DNA of 64,000 nucleotides from Paeniglutamicibacter sulfureus (lineage in GTDB: Bacteria > Actinomycetota > Actinomycetes > Actinomycetales > Micrococcaceae), in assembly GCF_030512175.1 (NCBI RefSeq), contig NZ_JAULBL010000002.1:990149-1054148 (forward strand), read 5' to 3'. The notes beneath the pieces were generated by a model, which made no database searches, was not told the DNA's origin, and saw nothing but the letters and a program-made list of their open reading frames with translations. This document shows, in pieces, positions 17,707 to 26,286 of this stretch. The position numbers and the translations under genes were made by a program. Each line of letters begins with the position of its first letter. Position 1 is the stretch's first letter.

Positions 17707-18680
17707 GATGCGGCCATCCGCGGGTCGGCCAGGCGCTCGGCCAGGTCGGAGAAGGCCATGATCACCACATAGGCGGCTGCAGAGAGCAGTGCCACGCCGG
17801 TGACCATCGGGATGTCGCGGGCGGTGACCGCCGATAGCAGCGAGCGGCCCAGGCCCGGCCGGGCGAAAATGGATTCAACGACCACAGCGCCGGAGAGCAG
17901 GGAACCGAACGCCCAGCCGGAAAGGGCGATACCCGGCAGTGCCGCGTGGCGCAGGGAATGGCGCAGCAGCACGCCGGTCTCCGATTCCCCGCGAGCCCGG
18001 GCCGAGAGTGCGAAGGGGGAGCGGTGCGCCGCGTTCAGGGTGTCGCGCATGACCTGGCCCAGGAAACCGGCCAGCGGCAGGGCCAGGGTGGCCACCGGCA
18101 ACACCAAGCCGGCCGGCGCAGTGGTGCTCACCGGAGGCAGCCAGCCCAGCGCCGTGGCAAAGAGCATGATCAGCACGCTGGCGAGCCAGAAGTGCGGGAC
18201 GGCGGCCGAGACGATTTCCAGGCCCGAGGCCAAGGCCGAGCCCAGGGCACCGCTGCGCGTGGAGAGCACCGCGACCACCAGCGCCAGCGCCCAGGCCACC
18301 AAGAGGGCGAGCACCGCCAGGACCAGGGTGGGCGGAACCAGTTCTCCCAGGACCTCGGCCACGGGGATCTTCAGCGAATAGGAGGTGCCCAGGTCGCCGG
18401 TGGCCAGGCGCCACAACTGGCCAAAATATTGCACGTACAGCGGTTGGTCCAGTCCGTAGTCGGCACGGGCCTGGGCCAGCGCCTGGGCCGAGGCCTGCGA
18501 GCCGGGCCCGCCCATGATCGCCTCGGCCGGGTCGCCGGGAATCATCCGGATGCCAAAGAAGATCGCCGTGGACACCGCCCACAGCACGAACAACCCTCCG
18601 CCGACCTTGCCCAGCACCCAGCGGGCGGTCGACCGGGCAATCCGGGTCGACCGCCTGCCGCTTGGGGCACGAAGGCTCAT
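17703..18680 (-). CDS. ABC transporter permease (DppB type)
   Basis: First membrane subunit of the importer; 325 residues, N-terminal helix followed by the family motif GDPAEAIMGG and YGLDQPLYVQYFGQLWRLATGDLGTSY, then five helices with the EAA-like loop RARGESETGVLLRHSLRHAALPGIAL. It lies 25 bases downstream of the binding-protein gene. The ligand cannot be told from the permease. Confidence 0.92.
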   Translation of the reverse strand: MSLRAPSGRRSTRIARSTARWVLGKVGGGLFVLWAVSTAIFFGIRMIPGDPAEAIMGGPGSQASAQALAQARADYGLDQPLYVQYFGQLWRLATGDLGTSYSLKIPVAEVLGELVPPTLVLAVLALLVAWALALVVAVLSTRSGALGSALASGLEIVSAAVPHFWLASVLIMLFATALGWLPPVSTTAPAGLVLPVATLALPLAGFLGQVMRDTLNAAHRSPFALSARARGESETGVLLRHSLRHAALPGIALSGWAFGSLLSGAVVVESIFARPGLGRSLLSAVTARDIPMVTGVALLSAAAYVVIMAFSDLAERLADPRMAAS

Positions 18681-18705
18681 GGGTGGAGGTATTCGGGGCA
18701 GTGGG

Positions 18706-20370
18706 CTACTTGGCCAGCCAGGTGTCGAAGAACGTCGGTGTGGCCACCGCGGTGGTGGTTCCCACGTTCTGCAGCTTCGAGGAGTGGAGGAAGTGGTTTT
18801 GCTGGTTGTAGAGCGGCAGCAGGTAGTAGCCCTCGAGCACCAACTTCTGCGCCTGTGCGTACAGGTCCTTGCGCTGTGCCTCGTCCTCGGTGGAACCGGC
18901 GGTTTCCAGCAATGCGTCGAGCGACGGATCCTTGACCTGGGAGAGGTTGGCGAAGTAGCCCGAGGGTGCCGGGATGGTCGAATCCGAGTGGAAGAGAATG
19001 CTCAGTACGCTCGGGCCGACCTTGGTGTAGGGCGCGGAGACCAGGTTGTAGTTGTTCTTGAACAGTTCGCCGTACCAGCTGGAGAGATCCAGCAGGTTGA
19101 TCTTGACCTCGATGCCCGATTCCTTGGCGGTGGCCTGCAGCTGCTCAAAGAGCGACTGTTCGGCGGGGATCGACTGGCTGGTGCTCACCGGGAAAGTGAG
19201 CGAGAGGCGCTCCCCGTCCTTAGTGCGGTAGCCCTCGGAGTCGCGTTCGGTCCAGCCGGCGGCATCCAGCAGTTCCGCTGCCTTGGCCGGGTCGTAGCCG
19301 AAGAGCGATTCAGCGGAGTACGCCAGGGGCTCGACACTGGAGAGCGGGGAGTAGGAGCGCGGCGCGGTGCCGAAGAAGAGCGAGTCGATGCCGGCGTTGA
19401 CGTTGACCGCGTGGATGAAGGCCTCGCGGACCAAGGCGTCGTTGAACGGGGCCTTGGAGGAGTTCAGCTCGATGCGGTTCGAGGCGCCGGGGCGGGGTGC
19501 GTCCAGGTGCTCGATGCCCTGGGACTTGGCGGCGGCGGCAATGGTGTCGGGCTGGGCGTTGTCGATGATCTGGACCTCGCCGGCCTGCAGGGCGGCGTAG
19601 CGGGTGGCGGCCTCGGGGATGAAGCGCCAGGTGATGCCGTCCAGGTAGGCCGCGCCCTCGTGGCCCGGCGTGGCCACAGGCTGCACGTAGTCCTCGTTGC
19701 GCACCATGTTCACCGCGTCCTGCTTCTTCCAGGATGCGACCTTGAACGGGCCGGTGCCCACGGGTGCGGCACAGTTCTCTTCCTGGCTGCGCTTGAGCGC
19801 CACCGGGGACTGGATGGAGACCCACGGCATCGAGAAGGACTCGAGCAGGGAGTTGTCGGGGGCCTTGAGCTTCAGCTCGAGGGTGGCCTCGTCGATCGCC
19901 TTCATGGAATCGATCTTGCCCAGGGCCAGGAACCCGGTGGAGGACGCGGTCTTGGGATCGAGCAGGTGCTCGAAGTTCGCCTTGACGGCCTCGGCGGTCA
20001 ACGGGGTGCCGTCGGTGAAATTGATGCCCTCGCGGACCTTCACGGTGCGGGTTAGCCCGTCGGCGGAGACGGTGGAATCCTCGGCGAGCCAAGGAACCAG
20101 TTTGCCATCGGCGTCCTTGGTGTACAGGGTCTCCAGATACTGGGAGGAGACCAGTGCCTGGGGGTAGTTGCCGCCCACGTGCGGATCCAGGCAGTCGGGC
20201 TCGGCATCGCCTGAGGCGTAGACCAGGGTGCCGCCGGCGACCGGAGTGCCGGCATCGGTGCCGGACTCCGGCGTCGTGGTGGCCGGTGCGCAGCCGGCGA
20301 GCACCAACGCCGCGGCCAGGGCCGTTGCGGCCGGGAATAGGCGAGTTGCCAGGGGGCGAACGTGTCTCAT
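18706..20370 (-). CDS. Family 5 ABC substrate-binding lipoprotein
   Basis: Extracellular binding component (SBP family 5, peptides or nickel chelates), first gene of the four-gene importer operon. A 554-residue lipoprotein: basic N-terminus, hydrophobic stretch and lipobox LAGC near residue 27, then a Thr/Gly-rich spacer. Family features include ESLFGYDPAKAAELLDAAGW and the middle region TDGTPLTAEAVKANFEHLLDPKTAS. The neighbouring metal-efflux genes make nickel tempting, but nothing in the sequence settles peptide versus metal. Confidence 0.92.
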   Translation of the reverse strand: MRHVRPLATRLFPAATALAAALVLAGCAPATTTPESGTDAGTPVAGGTLVYASGDAEPDCLDPHVGGNYPQALVSSQYLETLYTKDADGKLVPWLAEDSTVSADGLTRTVKVREGINFTDGTPLTAEAVKANFEHLLDPKTASSTGFLALGKIDSMKAIDEATLELKLKAPDNSLLESFSMPWVSIQSPVALKRSQEENCAAPVGTGPFKVASWKKQDAVNMVRNEDYVQPVATPGHEGAAYLDGITWRFIPEAATRYAALQAGEVQIIDNAQPDTIAAAAKSQGIEHLDAPRPGASNRIELNSSKAPFNDALVREAFIHAVNVNAGIDSLFFGTAPRSYSPLSSVEPLAYSAESLFGYDPAKAAELLDAAGWTERDSEGYRTKDGERLSLTFPVSTSQSIPAEQSLFEQLQATAKESGIEVKINLLDLSSWYGELFKNNYNLVSAPYTKVGPSVLSILFHSDSTIPAPSGYFANLSQVKDPSLDALLETAGSTEDEAQRKDLYAQAQKLVLEGYYLLPLYNQQNHFLHSSKLQNVGTTTAVATPTFFDTWLAK

Positions 20371-20609
20371 GTAGCTGCTTCCTGCGAACCGATGAAGTGA
20401 TGTGTGGTGGCCGGCCGCGAGGCTCCCGGGGCGGATGGCGGCGGGAGCGCGGGCAGCTAGGTACCGCCATCCACCTTAGTCCGCGACGCGGACATGACGC
20501 AGGGCTGTGTGGGCGAGTTCATAGCCGATTCCCGGCACCGACGTCTGGAGGTTAATCGCCGACGGGTGCGGGGGAACCGGTATTCCCGGTCCCACCACAC
20601 CCGTTGTAA

Positions 20610-20628
20610 CGCGGGGATGAATCCCGCG
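20610..20628 (-). terminator. Short hairpin after the NAD(P)-binding gene
   Basis: An imperfect dyad (CGCGGGGAT with ATCCCGCG) 23 bases beyond the stop of the gene at 20651. The rest of the 20371-20650 spacer shows no gene. Confidence 0.4.
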
Positions 20629-20650
20629 CGACGGCGTTGCGGTAAGGCCT

Positions 20651-21259
20651 TTAGGCGCTTGCCACCGTGAAACGGCGGTGCTGGTGCTTGGGATCCTCGA
20701 GCTCGTCCAGGGCGGCAACGGCGAAGTCCCCGGTGCTGACCTTGTCTCCGGCGGGGGAGTCGTTGCCCAGGACGATGGCTCCGGTCGGTTCGCCCGGGGC
20801 GATCACCGGTGCCGGTGCCAGCATGGTCCAGTCCAGGCCGGAAGCCGAGGTGTAGAAGTCAAGGACCTCGCCCATGGTGCGGGCCTCGGGCATATATTCC
20901 TCGGGGAAGCCCGGGATATTGAACAGGCGCACGCCGTCGACCTCGGTCGCGCCGGCCCCGCCAACGATGAAGACGCGGGCCGGGACGAGGGTCTCGGAGA
21001 TTTCCTCGTGAGCGTCGACGAAAGGCTGGTGGGACTCACCGGTGCGCGACGGCGGAATCGAGAAGACGACTACGTCATTCTCGGTGGCCAGCGCACGGTA
21101 GGCCGCCATGTCGCCCAGTTCGGCGGTGGCCACGTTGGCGGCTCCCTGGACTTCGCGTCCGCTGCGCGACACGGCGGTGACGTCATGGCCACGCTTGGCG
21201 GCCTCGGCAACGATCTGGCTGCCGACCATTCCTGTGGCTCCGTAAACGGCAATCTTCAT
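20651..21259 (-). CDS. NAD(P)-binding (NmrA/YwnB-like) oxidoreductase
   Basis: A 202-residue atypical short-chain dehydrogenase-type protein with the glycine motif YGATGMVGSQI at residues 5-15 and no YxxxK catalytic pair. Family members are anti-sigma-like or redox sensors and NADPH quinone reductase relatives. It is transcribed away from an HxlR repressor, with a shared 108-base promoter containing a dyad, a layout typical of quinone or electrophile-stress pairs. The reaction is unknown. Confidence 0.82.
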   Translation of the reverse strand: MKIAVYGATGMVGSQIVAEAAKRGHDVTAVSRSGREVQGAANVATAELGDMAAYRALATENDVVVFSIPPSRTGESHQPFVDAHEEISETLVPARVFIVGGAGATEVDGVRLFNIPGFPEEYMPEARTMGEVLDFYTSASGLDWTMLAPAPVIAPGEPTGAIVLGNDSPAGDKVSTGDFAVAALDELEDPKHQHRRFTVASA

Positions 21260-21322
21260 GGGCTGTTCCCTTCTCTCTGGTGGTGCGGGCCATCACGGCC
21301 CGCACAGTTGCATGACGTCTAT

Positions 21323-21346
21323 GGTATCTAATTGATATTGAGTACC
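21323..21346. promoter_or_regulatory. Dyad operator in HxlR divergent promoter
   Basis: GGTA-N3-AAT-N4-ATT-N3-TACC, a spaced palindrome in the AT-rich 108-base gap, ending 21 bases before the HxlR start codon. A second GTA...TAC dyad overlaps it downstream. It is a plausible HxlR binding site. Confidence 0.5.
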
Positions 21347-21367
21347 TCAACGTAATATGGTTACCTA

Positions 21368-21757
21368 ATGGATACTGAGCAGCGGGCCTTCGATGTCATG
21401 AGCCCGGACTGCCCCTCGCGCTCGATCATGCAGCGCATGGGGGACAAGTGGACGCCGTTGGTGTTCCTGGCCCTGGAATCGGGGCCGCGCCGGTTTTCGC
21501 AGCTACGGCAGGACATTGGCGGTGTCACACCCAAGGTTCTCACCCAAACCCTGCGCTCCCTAGAACGTGACGGGTTGTTGACCCGGACCATTTACCCCGA
21601 GGTGCCGCCACGGGTGGAATACGAACTCACCGCACTTGGTGCCACCTTGCTGGGCCCCCTTGCCGTCGTGCGGGCATGGTCCCAGGACCATGCCGAGAAA
21701 ATCATCCGAGCGCGAAACGACTACGACGACCTCCACGAGGCACCGGTTCCTTCCTGA
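21368..21757 (+). CDS. HxlR-family winged-helix regulator
   Basis: A 129-residue HxlR/MarR-like repressor: conserved N-terminal cysteine in SPDCPSRSIM (C15), MGDKWTPLVFLAL, recognition region FSQLRQDIGGVTPKVLTQTLRSLERDGLLTR and the wing EVPPRVEYELTALG. In relatives such as YodB and QorR the equivalent cysteine is oxidised by quinones, diamide or aldehydes. It probably controls itself and the divergent NAD(P)-binding protein. Confidence 0.92.
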   Translation: MDTEQRAFDVMSPDCPSRSIMQRMGDKWTPLVFLALESGPRRFSQLRQDIGGVTPKVLTQTLRSLERDGLLTRTIYPEVPPRVEYELTALGATLLGPLAVVRAWSQDHAEKIIRARNDYDDLHEAPVPS

Positions 21758-21860
21758 AAACTTTTTGTGTTTCGGGCAATCCGTCGGCACGGCGGTTCCG
21801 AATTCCTTTTGTCAGCAACGCAGAGGCGTTGAAAATCGACAGGAAAGCAAGGAGCCCATC

Positions 21861-22313
21861 ATGGCCTCGACTCACATCACCACCCGCCCCTCCCTTCTCC
21901 AGTACGTGGCGTTGGCCGTCGGCGCTGTATTCCTGCTGGTAGGCATCCTGGGTTTCATCCCCGGCATCACCAGCAACACCGAACACCTTGGAATGGCCGG
22001 ACACCACTCGGGCTCAATGTTGCTGGGCATCTTCCAGGTCTCGGTGCTGCACAACGTCGTCCACCTGCTCTTCGGCGTCTTCGGCCTCACGCTGTGGCGC
22101 AGTGCGGCCAAGGCAAAGACCTTCCTCGTTGTCGGCGGAATCATCTATCTGGTGCTGGGTTTCTATGGCGTCTTCATCGACCAGTCCAGTGCCGCGAACT
22201 TTGTCCCGGTCAACACCGCTGACAACATCCTGCACTTCGCTTTGGGCGTTGGCATGGCCGGACTCGGCCTGGCCCTGGGCAAGAACCCGACCCCGGCCCG
22301 ACGCACCGCCTGA
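21861..22313 (+). CDS. DUF4383 membrane protein
   Basis: A 150-residue protein with four hydrophobic helices and the DUF4383 hallmark HNVVHLLFGVFGLTLWR in the second helix, then NILHFALGVGMAGLGLALG. AAGGAG (21849-21854) lies six bases before the ATG and fixes the start; the frame is open upstream through the HxlR region. The family is common in actinobacteria and its function is unknown. It may share the HxlR transcript (103-base gap). Confidence 0.9.
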   Translation: MASTHITTRPSLLQYVALAVGAVFLLVGILGFIPGITSNTEHLGMAGHHSGSMLLGIFQVSVLHNVVHLLFGVFGLTLWRSAAKAKTFLVVGGIIYLVLGFYGVFIDQSSAANFVPVNTADNILHFALGVGMAGLGLALGKNPTPARRTA

Positions 22314-22524
22314 GCCTGCCCCTACTTCCCCACTGAATCCGATCCCGGGACCCGCCGTACGCTCACCATGTGAAGCGTGCGGCGGTTCTCGTTTGCCATG
22401 ACCTTATGGGGGGCTGCCGCCGCAACCAACTCGTTGTTTCGTGGTCGGAGCGGTATGGTCAATCGCAGCAGAACATGCCGCGTGAACCCCCAGGGGGCGG
22501 CGCCCCGACCAAAGGAACCGCCGC

Positions 22525-23994
22525 ATGCTGGCACTGGCTGCCGCCTCCCCGATCGTGGTGGCCATGGGCTTGTTCCTGGCCCGGACGAAGGCCACCACCA
22601 TGGCCATCTACTCATTGCTCACCGGCGTGCTTGCGGCAGTCTTCTTCTTCCCCACGCCGCCCGCTGAACTCATGCGGGCAGGGGCCATGTTCGGGCCCAC
22701 GATCCTCGAGGTGCTGCTGATCCTCTTCGGCGGCGTGCTGCTCTCGCGCATCACTTCCGAAACCGGTGCCATGGACTGGATCTCCGGCTGGCTGCGGCAA
22801 AGCGCCTCGAACCAGCAGGCCGGGACGGTGCTGGTGGTTTTTGGGCTGGTTCCCTTCGCCGAGTCGGTCACGGGCTTCGGCATTGGCGTCACCGTGGGCG
22901 TCCCGTTGTTGATCCAACTGGGACATTCGGTGAAGCACTCCGCGATCTTGAGCCTGCTCGGTTTGGTTGCCGTTCCCTGGGGAGCGCTGGGTCCCGGCAC
23001 CCTGGTGGCAGCCGAGTTGGCCGGGCTCACGCTGTTCGACGTGGGTGTCCGTTCGGCGCTGTTGACCCTGCCGGTGGTACTGGGCGCGGGAATCACCGCA
23101 TGGCTGGTGCTGCGCGGCGAATCGACCAGGCCCGGGCGGTTGCTGGCGCACCTGATGGGCGCTGCGGTGCTGCTCAACGCCGGCATCCTGGTCGCCAACC
23201 TGCTCATGGGCACCCCGCCGGCGGGCATCGTCGGCTCCCTGCTGGTGTTGGCGGCGCACCTGGTGGCCTTCAGGATCGGCGGGTCGCTGGTTCCGGCCGG
23301 GCGCGCGGTCCGGGTGGCATTGTTGCCCTATGCGGTGCTCACTCTTGGCTTGCTTGCTGCCCGCGCGTTGAGTTCGCCGATGGAAGCCTCCCTGCTCAAG
23401 CGCGCCATCACCAGCGGCGGCGTCTGGCTGGTGGTGGCATGCCTGGTCGCCCAATACGGGTCCGCCTCCCTGGGCGGCGGAACCTCCGGCCTGCACGCAC
23501 GCGCTGCCCTGGCCTACCGCAGTTGGATTCCCGTGGGGATAGCCACCGGCGGATTCACCATCCTGGGTGCACTGCTCGCGGCCACCGGAATGGGCAGGGA
23601 ATTGGGTGCGGCGCTGGCCGGAATCGGTGCCGGATATCTGGTGCTGGGGCCGGTCGTCAACGGCTTGGCCGGTTTCATTTCCGGATCCAATACGGCGGCA
23701 AATTCCATGCTGGCCGCAACCCAGGCGCAAGCGGCGGCAAGCATGGGATCCTCGGTCCTGCAGATCGTCGCGGTCTCCAATGTCACCGCTTCGATGGCCA
23801 CCATGCTCGCGCCCTCGCGCATCCTGCTGGCCTACGAGATGGCAGTCGTACCCGTGGCAGCGGCCACCGGCCCCACCCCGGAACCGGCACCGCCGAGCGA
23901 GGGCGAGGTCACCGCGTGGATTGCCCCGCGTCTGGGCATCCTCCTGGCCGTTGTCTGCACCCTGCTGGGCCTGGTCACCTGGGTGATCCACTAG
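22525..23994 (+). CDS. LctP-family (lactate/glycolate) permease, short form
   Basis: A 489-residue, about 12-helix permease with LctP-family blocks: PFAESVTGFGIGVTVGVPLLIQLGHS, GLVAVPWGALGPGT and GAGYLVLGPVVNGLAGFISGSNTAANSM. It is shorter than the 578-residue homologue at 61104 and diverged from it. AAAGGA precedes the ATG by about seven bases. It sits away from any lactate dehydrogenase genes, so the substrate may be another hydroxy or keto acid. Family assignment is firm; the substrate is inferred. Confidence 0.85.
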   Translation: MLALAAASPIVVAMGLFLARTKATTMAIYSLLTGVLAAVFFFPTPPAELMRAGAMFGPTILEVLLILFGGVLLSRITSETGAMDWISGWLRQSASNQQAGTVLVVFGLVPFAESVTGFGIGVTVGVPLLIQLGHSVKHSAILSLLGLVAVPWGALGPGTLVAAELAGLTLFDVGVRSALLTLPVVLGAGITAWLVLRGESTRPGRLLAHLMGAAVLLNAGILVANLLMGTPPAGIVGSLLVLAAHLVAFRIGGSLVPAGRAVRVALLPYAVLTLGLLAARALSSPMEASLLKRAITSGGVWLVVACLVAQYGSASLGGGTSGLHARAALAYRSWIPVGIATGGFTILGALLAATGMGRELGAALAGIGAGYLVLGPVVNGLAGFISGSNTAANSMLAATQAQAAASMGSSVLQIVAVSNVTASMATMLAPSRILLAYEMAVVPVAAATGPTPEPAPPSEGEVTAWIAPRLGILLAVVCTLLGLVTWVIH

Positions 23995-24044
23995 CGATTT
24001 GCTCCCGGGCCGGCCGACAGCCAAGCGGTGGGTGAACGACGCTG

Positions 24045-24341
24045 CTACTCGTCCCCGGAGGAATCCAGGCGACGGCGTGCGTTGAGCAGTTGAACTTCAG
24101 GGCGGGCCGCGACCAGGCGCTCGATGGAGTCGAGCACCTCAATCACGTGTACGGCGTCCGCCGCGACGAGTCCCGCGGCCACCCCTGCGCGCCGGTGAAG
24201 GTCCTGTCCGCCGGTCTCCGCAACGGAGACCTCGAAGCGGCGCCTGATCTCGCTGAGTATCGGGCGCACGACGGCACGCTTCTGCTTGAGCGAATGCACA
24301 TCTCCCAGCAAGAGGTCGAACTCGATCCATCCAAACCACAT
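24045..24341 (-). CDS. DUF503 (YlxP-like) protein
   Basis: A 98-residue protein with the family start MWFGWIEFDLLLGDVHSLKQKRAVVRPILSEIRRRFEVSVAE. DUF503/YlxP proteins are small ferredoxin-like folds often next to rbfA or infB; that context is absent here. The final residues RRRLDSSGDE are charged and probably disordered. An upstream extension to 24398 is possible but not family-like. Confidence 0.85.
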   Translation of the reverse strand: MWFGWIEFDLLLGDVHSLKQKRAVVRPILSEIRRRFEVSVAETGGQDLHRRAGVAAGLVAADAVHVIEVLDSIERLVAARPEVQLLNARRRLDSSGDE

Positions 24342-24424
24342 GGTTACATCATGCGCCTTCCGGCAGGAGCCGTGAATCCCTCCGCGCGGGAGTTCCACCG
24401 CGCTGGTGCGGCAGTTCCTAGGAA

Positions 24425-26201
24425 GCTGCTGAACAATTTTCTAGGTTTAAGGCGCGCCTCCGCGGTTTTTGGTCCGGGTCATTAAGACTTGGATCATGCA
24501 AGGATTCGAAGAGACTCAGCGCGGGTTGTTGGATGTGCAGGCACTGGCCGGGGAACTGTTGGCCCCGGGCAGTGCCTTCGCGTTTCTGGCTGAACATCGG
24601 GAGCGACTCTTTCCCGATGCCATGATGGAAGACCTCTTCCCGGTGCGCCGAGGCCGACCCTCCATCCCCGCCTCGGTAATCGGTTCCGTCCTGGTCCTCC
24701 AGGCCCTGGAAGGCCTCTCGGACCGCGGGACCGCGGAGGCCTTGACCTTTGATTTGCGTTGGAAAGCTGCCTGCGGGTTCGGCCTCACCCAAACTTCCTT
24801 CCATGCCTCGACGCTCACGTATTGGCGCAAGCGCCTAGCCGCCAGTGAGCGTCCGCACCGGATCATGGAGGCCGTGTCCGAGGTCGTCACCGAAACCGGG
24901 ATCCTCAACGGCAAACGCCGACGGGCCGTGGATTCGACGGTCCTTGATGATGCGGTGGCCAGGCAGGACACCATCACGCAGCTGATTGCCGCGATCCGCC
25001 GCTTCGGCCGAGACATCCCCGACGGGGCGTCCCTGCTGGCAATCCATGCCACCGGGTATGACTACTCGCGCCCCGGGAAGCCGGAGATCGCCTGGGACGA
25101 CAAGGAAGCCAAGGAAGCCCTGGTCTCGGTGTTGGTCAACGACGCACTCGCGTTGCTGGACGCGGTCAACCCCGAATCCCTGGAACCCAAGGCCAGTGAG
25201 TCCTATGCGCTGCTGGCGTTGGTGGCCGGGCAGGACGTGGAACCGGCCGAGGGCTCGGACGGCACCGATGGGCGGTGGCGCATCGCCCGGAGGGTCGCCA
25301 AGGACCGGATTATTTCGGTGGTGGATCCCGAGGCCCGGCACGCGCACAAGTCCCGCTCGGTCCTGCGTGATGGATACAAGGCCCACATCGTGGGGGAACC
25401 GGAAACCAGGATCTTCACCAGTGGGGCCGTGACGAAGGCCGGCGGTCCGGGATCCGGTGATGCCGAGGCCGGCATCCAACTATTGGGCACCGACCCGTCC
25501 ATTCCCGCGCCTCATGAAAGCTATTCCGGGGAGGGGGATCGTATCCAGGTGCTCGGCGATTCGGCCTACGGCTCCGGGAACATGCTCGAGGCCCTGGAAA
25601 CCAACGGGCATGACGCGGTGGTGAAGCCCAAGCCGCTGCGCCCGGCCGTCACCGGCGGCTACGTGCTCGACGACTTCGCCTACGACCAGGAAAAGCAGAC
25701 CCTGGAATGCCCCAACGGCGTGGTGCGCAAGATCAGTGCCAAGGGCAACGTGAACTTCGGTGCCGCGTGCAACGGCTGCCCGCTGCGGGAAATGTGCACG
25801 AAGGCGAAGAAGGGCCGCAAGGTCGTCATCACCGAACACCACGGCCGGCAGCGCGCCCACCGGGCCGCATCCAAAGACACCGGGTTCCAGCACGACTACC
25901 GGGCCTACCGGCCGCTGATCGAACGATCCGTTGCCTGGCTGGTGGCTGGGAACAACCGGCGCTTGAGATACCGCGGAACGATCAAGAACAATGCCTGGTT
26001 GCAGACCCGTTTGGCGGGGCTGAACCTTCGGCGGCTGCTGACACTGGGTCTCACCGACGATAACGGGACCTGGATCATGGCCTAAGCCCCCGGACGGGGT
26101 GAGGTTGAGTCCCGAAACCACTTCGACGGCCCCGTAAACACCCCTCAGGGAACCAAAACGTTGTTTCGGCGAAAGTCGGGGAACGAAAAATAATCCGCTA
26201 C
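24425..26201 (+). mobile_element. IS1182-family insertion sequence
   Basis: A single intact transposase gene between candidate imperfect terminal repeats: left 24425-24441 and right 26185-26201 match at 11 of 17 positions when inverted. No target duplication is obvious, so the ends are provisional. It lies between DUF503 and an aminotransferase, both apparently intact. Confidence 0.7.
24496..26085 (+). CDS. IS1182-family DDE transposase
   Basis: A transposase of about 529 residues catalysing movement of the element. The N-terminal DUF772 region contains LTFDLRWKAACGFGLTQTSFHASTLTYWRKRL; catalytic acidic residues are in RRAVDSTVLDD and VLGDSAYGSG, with the final part near the C-terminus after a CPLREMC cysteine pair and the block NRRLRYRGTIKNN. 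The ATG (MQGFEETQRG) is chosen over a GTG 27 bases upstream. The frame is full length with no frameshift, so the element may still be active. Confidence 0.93.
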   Translation: MQGFEETQRGLLDVQALAGELLAPGSAFAFLAEHRERLFPDAMMEDLFPVRRGRPSIPASVIGSVLVLQALEGLSDRGTAEALTFDLRWKAACGFGLTQTSFHASTLTYWRKRLAASERPHRIMEAVSEVVTETGILNGKRRRAVDSTVLDDAVARQDTITQLIAAIRRFGRDIPDGASLLAIHATGYDYSRPGKPEIAWDDKEAKEALVSVLVNDALALLDAVNPESLEPKASESYALLALVAGQDVEPAEGSDGTDGRWRIARRVAKDRIISVVDPEARHAHKSRSVLRDGYKAHIVGEPETRIFTSGAVTKAGGPGSGDAEAGIQLLGTDPSIPAPHESYSGEGDRIQVLGDSAYGSGNMLEALETNGHDAVVKPKPLRPAVTGGYVLDDFAYDQEKQTLECPNGVVRKISAKGNVNFGAACNGCPLREMCTKAKKGRKVVITEHHGRQRAHRAASKDTGFQHDYRAYRPLIERSVAWLVAGNNRRLRYRGTIKNNAWLQTRLAGLNLRRLLTLGLTDDNGTWIMA

Positions 26202-26220
26202 CCAGGTTTCTACAGCCAAG

Positions 26221-26262
26221 AAGGGCTGGTTTCGATGCTTTTGCACCGGAACCAGCCCTTCA
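26221..26262 (-). terminator. Terminator of aminotransferase gene
   Basis: Perfect 12-base arms (GAAGGGCTGGTT) around an 18-base loop, 25 bases past the aminotransferase stop and just outside the right end of the IS. Confidence 0.75.
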
Positions 26263-26286
26263 AATTGCCACTAAATCAGCAGGGTC

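Noticed and set aside
22608-24024. Long minus-strand frames (206 and 470 residues) opposite the LctP permease
   Set aside because: Gln/Gly/His-rich antisense translations of a hydrophobic gene, with no start signals.
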